64,000 nucleotides of DNA from Deinococcus sp. Marseille-Q6407 (lineage in GTDB: Bacteria; Deinococcota; Deinococci; Deinococcales; Deinococcaceae). Below the pieces are notes generated by a model, which ran no database searches, was not told the DNA's origin, and saw only the letters and a list, made by a program, of their open reading frames with translations. Position 1 is the stretch's first letter; every line of letters starts with the position of its first letter. Position numbers and translations under genes: made by a program. The stretch spans positions 704,501 through 768,500 of the forward strand of contig NZ_CAMPFU010000002.1 of the NCBI RefSeq assembly GCF_946848805.1. The letters are read 5' to 3'. Shown piece by piece: positions 58,886-64,000 of this stretch.

Positions 58886-58960
58886 GGGCCGGACAACACT
58901 GGGCCGGACAACACTGGGCCGGTCAACACCGGGCCGGTCAACACCGGGCCGGACAAAAGC
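58886..58960. repeat. Five tandem 15-bp repeats between ftsK and the JAMM gene
   Basis: Units GGGCCGGACAACACT (58886-58900), the same again (58901-58915), GGGCCGGTCAACACC (58916-58930), the same again (58931-58945) and the diverged GGGCCGGACAAAAGC (58946-58960). Read across unit borders the array contains ACACTGGGCC, the core of the 48440 array. It lies just upstream of the ftsK -10 box (58869-58864) and of the divergent JAMM promoter, so it could influence both. Confidence 0.88.
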
Positions 58961-59040
58961 TGAGGCCCGGCCGCCAGGTAAAGGCAGGGCAGCAGATTGA
59001 GGACAGGGCAGACAAGCGGAGCAGCGGGTATGCTCTGGGC

Positions 59041-59478
59041 ATGTCTGCGGCCCTGTCCACCGTGTGGTTGCCTCTGGTCCTGCGCCGGCAGCTGTGGGCC
59101 CACGCCCGCCGGGAGCAGCCCAGAGAGTGCGTGGGCGTGCTGGGCGGGACCAGCAGCGGCGAGGGCTGGCAGGCTCAGGTCTACGTGCCGCTGCCCAACG
59201 TGGCCGAGCGGGCCGAGGTGCAGTACCGCGCCGACCCCGCCGCATTGATCCGCGCCCTGCGGGAACTGCGCGCGCAGCAGCTGTCTCTGGTGGGCCTGTT
59301 CCACAGCCACCCCCGGGGGCCACAGCAGCCCAGCGCCACCGACATCGCCGCGGCCAGCTACGCGGTTCCCTACCTGATCGTTGATCTGAGCGCCGGCACC
59401 CTGCGCGGCTTCCTGCTGCCAGAGGGTGCAGAAGTGGCGGTACGCCCCCGGCCCGGCTGCTACCCTGAACTGTTATGA
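59041..59478 (+). CDS. JAMM/MPN+ metalloprotease
   Basis: A 145-residue zinc peptidase of the Mov34/JAB family. The JAMM motif is complete: an upstream Glu (ECVGVLGG), HSHPRGPQQPSATD (HxHx7Sx2D). Bacterial members cleave ubiquitin-like sulfur carriers or their fusions (MoaD, ThiS, CysO types); a Deinococcus JAMM protein acting on a MoaE-MoaD fusion has been reported, but orthology is not shown here. TATGCT lies exactly 6 nt before the ATG (leaderless). It overlaps the CDF exporter gene by four bases (ATGA). Confidence 0.87.
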   Translation: MSAALSTVWLPLVLRRQLWAHARREQPRECVGVLGGTSSGEGWQAQVYVPLPNVAERAEVQYRADPAALIRALRELRAQQLSLVGLFHSHPRGPQQPSATDIAAASYAVPYLIVDLSAGTLRGFLLPEGAEVAVRPRPGCYPELL

Positions 59479-60392
59479 CTGCCCAGCCTGCCCCCGCTCC
59501 CGCTGCCCCCCGGCTGATCCGGCTGGCCTGGGGCAGCGTGGGCATCGCCGCCTTGGTACTGGGCCTGAAGTGGCTGGCCTACCGGCTGACCGGCTCGCTG
59601 GCGCTGTATTCAGACGCCCTGGAAAGCATCATCAACGTGGCAGCTGCAGTTGCGGCGCTGATCGCGCTGCGGGTCTCTGCACGCCCGGCCGACGAGAATC
59701 ACCCCTTCGGGCACTCCAAGGCCGAGTACCTCAGCGCCGTGCTGGAAGGGGTCTTGATCGTGCTGGCAGCCCTGGCCATCCTGTGGGAAGCGGCGCCGCA
59801 CCTGCTGCACCCGGCGCCGGTCACGCTGCCCCCGCTGGGGCTGGCGCTCAGCGTGGGTGCCTCGGTGGTCAACGGGCTGTGGGCCTCGCGGCTGCTGCGG
59901 GCCGGGCAGCAATTCCGCTCGCCCGCACTGCAGGCCGACGGCAAGCACCTGCTGAGCGACGTGGTGTCCTCGGCCGGTGTGCTGGCCGGCGTGGTGCTGG
60001 CCCGGCTGACCGGCTGGTCCCTGCTCGACCCGCTGCTGGCCTGTGCGGTGGCCCTCAATATTCTCTGGAGCGGCTGGCACCTGATGCGCGACTCAGTGGG
60101 CGGCCTGATGGACGCCGGCGCCGACCCGCAGACCCAGGCCCACATCCGAGAACTGCTGGCGCAGCATGCCCAGGGCGCCCTGGAAGCCCATGACCTGCTG
60201 ACCCGCACCGCCGGGCGCATCACCTTTATCGAGCTTCATCTGGTGGTGCCGGGCGACATGACGGTCTCGGAAGCCCACGCCATCTGTGACCGACTGGAAA
60301 ACGTGCTGGAAACGGAAATTGAGGGTACCCGGGTCACCATTCACGTGGAACCGCAGGACAAGGCCAAGCACAGCGGCGTGCTGGTATTGTAA
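59475..60392 (+). CDS. Cation diffusion facilitator family transporter
   Basis: A 305-residue CDF exporter with about six transmembrane helices and a C-terminal cytoplasmic metal-chaperone-like domain (FIELHLVVPGDMTVSEAHAICDRLE ... VTIHVEP). Transport-site segments are LYSDALESIINV in TM2 and HLLSDVVSSAG in TM5, followed by the DENHPFGHSKAE loop. CDF proteins export Zn, Fe, Co, Ni or Mn; in D. radiodurans the CDF MntE exports manganese. Which metal this one uses cannot be settled by eye. Start overlaps the JAMM stop, so the two are co-translated, and the JAMM zinc enzyme and a metal exporter may be linked. Confidence 0.87.
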   Translation: MTAQPAPAPAAPRLIRLAWGSVGIAALVLGLKWLAYRLTGSLALYSDALESIINVAAAVAALIALRVSARPADENHPFGHSKAEYLSAVLEGVLIVLAALAILWEAAPHLLHPAPVTLPPLGLALSVGASVVNGLWASRLLRAGQQFRSPALQADGKHLLSDVVSSAGVLAGVVLARLTGWSLLDPLLACAVALNILWSGWHLMRDSVGGLMDAGADPQTQAHIRELLAQHAQGALEAHDLLTRTAGRITFIELHLVVPGDMTVSEAHAICDRLENVLETEIEGTRVTIHVEPQDKAKHSGVLVL

Positions 60393-60447
60393 ATTGTACT
60401 TCTGCTGGTGACAACACAGCATCACTTGCAAGCCTTACCTTTATGGC

Positions 60448-60831
60448 ATGACCTTGCTGACCGGACTGGACCATGTGCAGATAGAGGCCCCCGCTGGCTG
60501 TGAGGCGGCCGCACGGCAATTTTTCACCGGAGTGCTGGGTCTGCCGGAGTTGAGCAAGCCCCCGATCCTGGCTGCCCGTGGCGGCTGCTGGTTCGGGCTG
60601 CCGGATGGACGGCAACTTCACGTCGGCGTGGCAGCGGATTTCCAGGCACGCCACAAAGGCCATCCGGCCCTGCGCTGCGCCGACCTGGGGGCGGTGGGCC
60701 AGCAACTGGACACCCATGGCGTCTCCTGGCAGGCCGACGAGGAAGCCGGCGTGCCGCGCCTTTTTTTACAGGACCCCTGGGGCAACCGGCTGGAAATCGT
60801 GCAGGGACAGCATCCATCCCGGGCGACTTGA
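60448..60831 (+). CDS. VOC-superfamily (glyoxalase-like) protein
   Basis: A 127-residue vicinal-oxygen-chelate protein, one beta-alpha-beta-beta-beta pair of modules. It begins LTGLDHVQIEAP, with a metal-ligand His, and has LFLQDPWGNRLEI at the C-terminus with the usual late Glu. Substrates range from methylglyoxal adducts to antibiotics, and nothing here decides. TACCTT lies 6 nt before the ATG (leaderless). The rpmI promoter -35 box overlaps its stop codon. Confidence 0.8.
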   Translation: MTLLTGLDHVQIEAPAGCEAAARQFFTGVLGLPELSKPPILAARGGCWFGLPDGRQLHVGVAADFQARHKGHPALRCADLGAVGQQLDTHGVSWQADEEAGVPRLFLQDPWGNRLEIVQGQHPSRAT

Positions 60832-60856
60832 ACCGCCACCGCCGGAACGCTACAAT
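60828..60856 (+). promoter_or_regulatory. Promoter of the rpmI-rplT operon
   Basis: TTGAAC (60828-60833) and TACAAT (60851-60856) with a 17-nt spacer make the best canonical promoter of the window. Transcription would start near 60863. Confidence 0.85.
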
Positions 60857-60862
60857 TTTCAG

Positions 60863-60983
60863 TTGGCAAAGTGGGGTGTAAGAACAGGCGCCTAACGACT
60901 TTCAAAACACAAGCTGAAAGTGGCCTGACCCCCAGACGGCGGCTCTGCTGCACGCAGATGCCGGACCGCCTCAAAGGAGAACT
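60863..60983 (+). promoter_or_regulatory. Structured leader of rpmI-rplT
   Basis: A roughly 120-nt 5' leader. ACTTTCA (60898-60904) pairs with TGAAAGT (60915-60921). A second compound stem, GGCGG...CCGCC, encloses CTGC-TGCAC-GCAG and ends just before the AAAGGAG ribosome site. Leaders of this operon bind ribosomal protein L20 and repress translation in other bacteria (Firmicutes and gamma-proteobacteria), so autoregulation is likely; the exact L20 motif was not confirmed. Confidence 0.55.
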
Positions 60984-61561
<578 letters not shown>

Positions 61562-61585
61562 GTCTCAGTTCAGCTTAAGCAGAAT

Positions 61586-61609
61586 GCCGCCCTCCGGGGC
61601 GGTTTTTTT
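61586..61609 (+). terminator. Intrinsic terminator after rplT
   Basis: CCGCCC pairs with GGGCGG over a short TCCG loop, followed by seven T. Confidence 0.9.
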
Positions 61610-61652
61610 ATGGGGCGCGGCGGCCCCGGGACTCTCTGCTAGCATTTGCCCC

Positions 61653-62435
61653 ATGGACGTGGTCTTAGGCGTGGATATCGGCGGCAGTGGCATGAAAGCG
61701 GCGCCAGTGGATGTGACAACCGGCGAACTGCTGGCCGAGCGAATGCGAATCCCTACTCCCCAGGGCGCTGAGCCGGACGCCGTGCTGGACGTGCTGGGCC
61801 AGCTGATGCGGCATTTCGACTATCAGGGCACGGTGGGGGTGACGTTTCCCGGCATCGTGCAGGGGGGCCGCACCCTGAGCGCTGCCAACGTGAGCGAGCA
61901 GTGGGTGGGCATGGACGCCGATACTTTCATGACCCAGGGTCTGGGCGACGACTTTGACGTGCACCTGCTGAACGACGCCGACGCCGCCGGACTGGCCGAA
62001 GCCCGCTTCGGGGCCGCGCAGGGCGTGCAGGGCACCGTACTGGTGGTCACGCTGGGCACCGGCATCGGCTCGGCCCTGCTGATGGACGGGCAGCTGGTGC
62101 CCAACACCGAACTGGGCCACCTCTTCCTGCAAAGCCGCAGTGGCAAGGCCCGGCACGCCGAAAGCTGGGCCTCGGCGCGGGTACGCGAGGACAAGGGCCT
62201 CAGTTACGAGGAATGGGGCGGGCGGGTCAGCCGTTACCTGAACCACCTAGAGTTGCTGTTCAGCCCCACGCTGTTCGTGGTGGGCGGCGGCGTCAGCAAA
62301 AAGGCCGACAAATGGCTGCCTTACGTGCAGCTGGAACGCAGCCGGGTGGTCCCGGCCGCCCTGAAGAACGAAGCCGGCATCGTGGGGGCCGCCATGTACG
62401 CTGCGCAGCAGCGGCCCAGCTTGGGCGAAGGCTGA
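61653..62435 (+). CDS. ppgK: ROK-family glucokinase, polyphosphate type
   Basis: A 260-residue sugar kinase. Phosphate-1 motif [12 protein letters not shown], phosphate-2 [12 protein letters not shown], and a C-terminal half with [19 protein letters not shown] and [20 protein letters not shown] that is characteristic of polyphosphate-dependent glucokinases, which phosphorylate glucose with polyphosphate or ATP. The ROK zinc cysteines are absent, as in that subgroup. Start ATG 61653 is 7 nt after TAGCAT (leaderless); the longer frame from 61449 overlaps rplT. cutC follows three bases after the stop. Confidence 0.85.
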   Translation: MDVVLGVDIGGSGMKAAPVDVTTGELLAERMRIPTPQGAEPDAVLDVLGQLMRHFDYQGTVGVTFPGIVQGGRTLSAANVSEQWVGMDADTFMTQGLGDDFDVHLLNDADAAGLAEARFGAAQGVQGTVLVVTLGTGIGSALLMDGQLVPNTELGHLFLQSRSGKARHAESWASARVREDKGLSYEEWGGRVSRYLNHLELLFSPTLFVVGGGVSKKADKWLPYVQLERSRVVPAALKNEAGIVGAAMYAAQQRPSLGEG

Positions 62436-62438
62436 AGC

Positions 62439-63194
62439 GTGGCAGCCGCACCGGAACCGGCCGCCGGGCCGCTGCTGGAAGTCTGCGTGGACAGCCTGAG
62501 CAGCGCCCGGCAGGCCGTCTCGGGAGGCGCCGACCGGCTGGAACTGTGCAGCGGCCTCAGCAGCGGCGGCCTGACACCCTCGCCGGCGCTGACCCGCGCC
62601 GTGTGCGCGCTGGGCGTGCCGGTGCATGTGCTGATACGCGTCCGCGAAGGCCCCTTCCAGTTCACCCCGGATGAAGTGGGGCTGATGGCGGAAGAACTCC
62701 AGGATGCGGCGCAGGCCGGGGCCGCCGGCGTGGTGGTAGGCGCCCTGGCGGAAAACGGCGAACTGGACGCGGCCGCCATGCGCCTCTGGGCCGAGGTCGC
62801 GGCTGCGGCCGGCCTGCAGGCGGTGTGCCACCGCGCTTTTGACCTGAGCGCTGATCTGCAGCAGAGTCTGGAACAGCTGCAGGGCTGGGGGTACAGCGGC
62901 GTGCTCACCTCGGGAGGCGCCCCCACGGCGCTGGCCGGCGCTGACCAGCTGTGGCACTTGCAAACCCAGGCTGGCCCCCACTTCGAGGTGCTGGCTGGCA
63001 GCGGAGTCCGTCCAGGCCACCTGCCCGAATTGCTGCGGCGAAGCGGGGTCCGGGCGGTTCACGGCTCTTTTTCGGAACTGCGGCCGGCAGCAGAGGACCG
63101 CCCTAGCCTGGGCTTCGACCTGCGCGAGCGCTGCACCGTGGCGTCTCAGGTGGCGCAGGCGCGGCAGACGCTGCGGGAGATACTGGGGGCATGA
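62439..63194 (+). CDS. cutC: CutC family protein
   Basis: A 251-residue TIM-barrel protein of the CutC family, historically linked to copper homeostasis though the function is unproven. Blocks: LEVCVDSLSSARQAVSGGADRLELCSGLSSGGLTPS, VHVLIRVREG-F, VCHRAFD and VLTSGGAPTAL, VLAGSGVRPGHL. GTG start at 62439, 3 nt after ppgK; it overlaps the amidohydrolase gene by four bases (ATGA), making a three-gene unit. Confidence 0.9.
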   Translation: MAAAPEPAAGPLLEVCVDSLSSARQAVSGGADRLELCSGLSSGGLTPSPALTRAVCALGVPVHVLIRVREGPFQFTPDEVGLMAEELQDAAQAGAAGVVVGALAENGELDAAAMRLWAEVAAAAGLQAVCHRAFDLSADLQQSLEQLQGWGYSGVLTSGGAPTALAGADQLWHLQTQAGPHFEVLAGSGVRPGHLPELLRRSGVRAVHGSFSELRPAAEDRPSLGFDLRERCTVASQVAQARQTLREILGA

Positions 63195-64000
63195 CCGACC
63201 CCCAGCCCGCCCAAACCTCCGCTGACCTCTTCCCCATCCTGTATACCGCCGGCACCCTTTTTACCGGCCTCGGCGGAGCGCAGTCGCCCGGCGGCGTGAT
63301 CGTCTCGCGCGGCTCCCTCGCATCCAAGCCGGCGGTGGCGGCCACCGGCCATCCGGATTTGCTGCGGCAGAATTATCCCCAGGCGCGTGAGGTGGACGCC
63401 GGCGACATCATCTCCCCGCTGCCGGCCAACGCCCACACCCACCTGGACATGAGCGCCTACCGCTTTCAGGCGCTGCCCTATTTTCGCTGGATTCCTGAAG
63501 TGGCGGTCGCCCAGCAGGCCCAGCGTGGGCTGGCCGGAGCCCTGGCCGGCGCAGAAACCCTGGCGCGGCTGGGGCAGCCGGTAGGCGACATCGTCTGGGA
63601 TCCGGCGGTGATGGAAGCGCTGCTGCCCCGCGAAGACCTGAGCGGCGTGCTGTATTTCGAGGTGCTGGGGCCCCGCCCCGAGCAGGCCCAGGAACGCTTT
63701 GCCCGCTTCCGCGAGCAGATAGAGGGTTTCCGCCGGCTGGAGCGCCCCGGTGGGCTGCGGGTGGGGGTCTCGCCGCACGCCACCTACACGGTCAGCGCTC
63801 CGCTGCTGCAGCTGGTGACCGAGTACGCGGCCGGCGAGGGCCTGCCGGTACAGATTCATACCGCCGAGCATCCTGGCGAGCTGGAACTGTACGCCACCGG
63901 CGCCGGCCCCATCTGGGAGCACCGGCTGCCCGCCCTGTATCCGGCCACGTTCGCGGAAGTGATGGGCCGCCCGCCGGAGCCGGACCTGACCCCGGTGCGC
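63191..64000 (+). CDS. Amidohydrolase-superfamily deaminase, 3' end cut by the window
   Basis: The first 270 codons are present and open to the window end. Metal-ligand motifs follow the chlorohydrolase/MtaD order: NAHTHLDM (HxH, about residue 79), VSPHATYTVSAPLL and then VQIHTAEHPGELELY (HxxE). Deinococcus DR0824 of this superfamily is a 6-aminodeoxyfutalosine deaminase in menaquinone synthesis (MqnX), and this gene is a candidate for that role; guanine- or S-adenosylhomocysteine-deaminase-like activity is the alternative. The ATG overlaps the cutC stop. The missing end should carry the last metal-binding Asp. Confidence 0.8.
   Translation, partial: MTDPQPAQTSADLFPILYTAGTLFTGLGGAQSPGGVIVSRGSLASKPAVAATGHPDLLRQNYPQAREVDAGDIISPLPANAHTHLDMSAYRFQALPYFRWIPEVAVAQQAQRGLAGALAGAETLARLGQPVGDIVWDPAVMEALLPREDLSGVLYFEVLGPRPEQAQERFARFREQIEGFRRLERPGGLRVGVSPHATYTVSAPLLQLVTEYAAGEGLPVQIHTAEHPGELELYATGAGPIWEHRLPALYPATFAEVMGRPPEPDLTPVR

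Noticed and set aside
58886..58960. Pentapeptide-repeat protein encoded leftward across the repeats
   Set aside because: The 15-bp period makes any frame look like a five-residue repeat; there is no start signal, and the frame overlaps the JAMM and ftsK genes.

Overview
The window comes from a GC-rich bacterium of the genus Deinococcus or a close relative. The evidence is the gene content: NurA/HerA repair genes, a gyrB promoter that carries a 17-bp palindrome resembling the radiation/desiccation response motif, a homodimeric pyruvate dehydrogenase, a futalosine-pathway-like amidohydrolase and a WHy/LEA14 lipoprotein. A second line of evidence is the very frequent placement of a TANNNT promoter -10 box 6-8 nt before the start codon. 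That arrangement implies leaderless mRNAs, which are known to be common in Deinococcus. No rRNA, tRNA or CRISPR array was found.

Layout. 1-5.4 kb: the end of holA, a ygiB/ygiC-like pair, a voltage-gated-type K+ channel, a DinB-fold protein, a hydrolase remnant and a methyltransferase. 5.4-9.0 kb: a leftward repair operon, nurA, an S51 peptidase gene and herA. 9.1-10.15 kb: a complete IS630-type insertion sequence with TA target duplications. 10.3-14.5 kb: a cytochrome P450, then an acyl-CoA carboxylase beta subunit and an acyl-CoA dehydrogenase. 15.2-19.8 kb: phosphate transport (DUF47 + Pit) and cell-wall/division genes (murD, ftsW). 19.9-25.6 kb: an HD-GYP protein, a YkgJ-type protein, queG and three envelope proteins. 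25.7-29.9 kb: purB, metG and a chloramphenicol-acetyltransferase-like gene whose start codon position reads ACG. 30-35 kb: a von Willebrand lipoprotein coupled to a membrane protein, then gyrB. 35-40.5 kb: bioY, birA, a Fur-family regulator, an HNH nuclease and a patatin. 40.6-45.2 kb: aceE-aceF. 45.3-45.9 kb: a decayed membrane-anchored gene. 46-48.3 kb: a LysR regulator, pyrD and a small acidic protein. 48.3-50.9 kb: a structured-RNA candidate, a 16-bp tandem repeat and the queF-queD-queE-queC operon. 51-53.7 kb: the leftward truB-khpA-rimM-trmD RNA-maturation operon. 53.7-58.9 kb: two secreted proteins, a TetR regulator and ftsK. 59-64 kb: a JAMM peptidase with a CDF cation exporter, a VOC protein, rpmI-rplT with a structured leader, polyphosphate-type glucokinase, cutC and a partial amidohydrolase.

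The genes are mostly housekeeping. Together they cover preQ1/queuosine synthesis (queC, D, E, F and the distant queG), pyruvate oxidation, biotin supply and use, tRNA and ribosome maturation, and DNA repair and topology. The features most worth a second look are the S51 gene inside nurA-herA, the 15-16-bp tandem repeats sharing an ACTGGGCC core at three intergenic sites, the three-way-junction RNA candidate before the que operon, the IS element whose stop codon is supplied by its target duplication, the ACG start of the acetyltransferase, and a probable internal start in metG.
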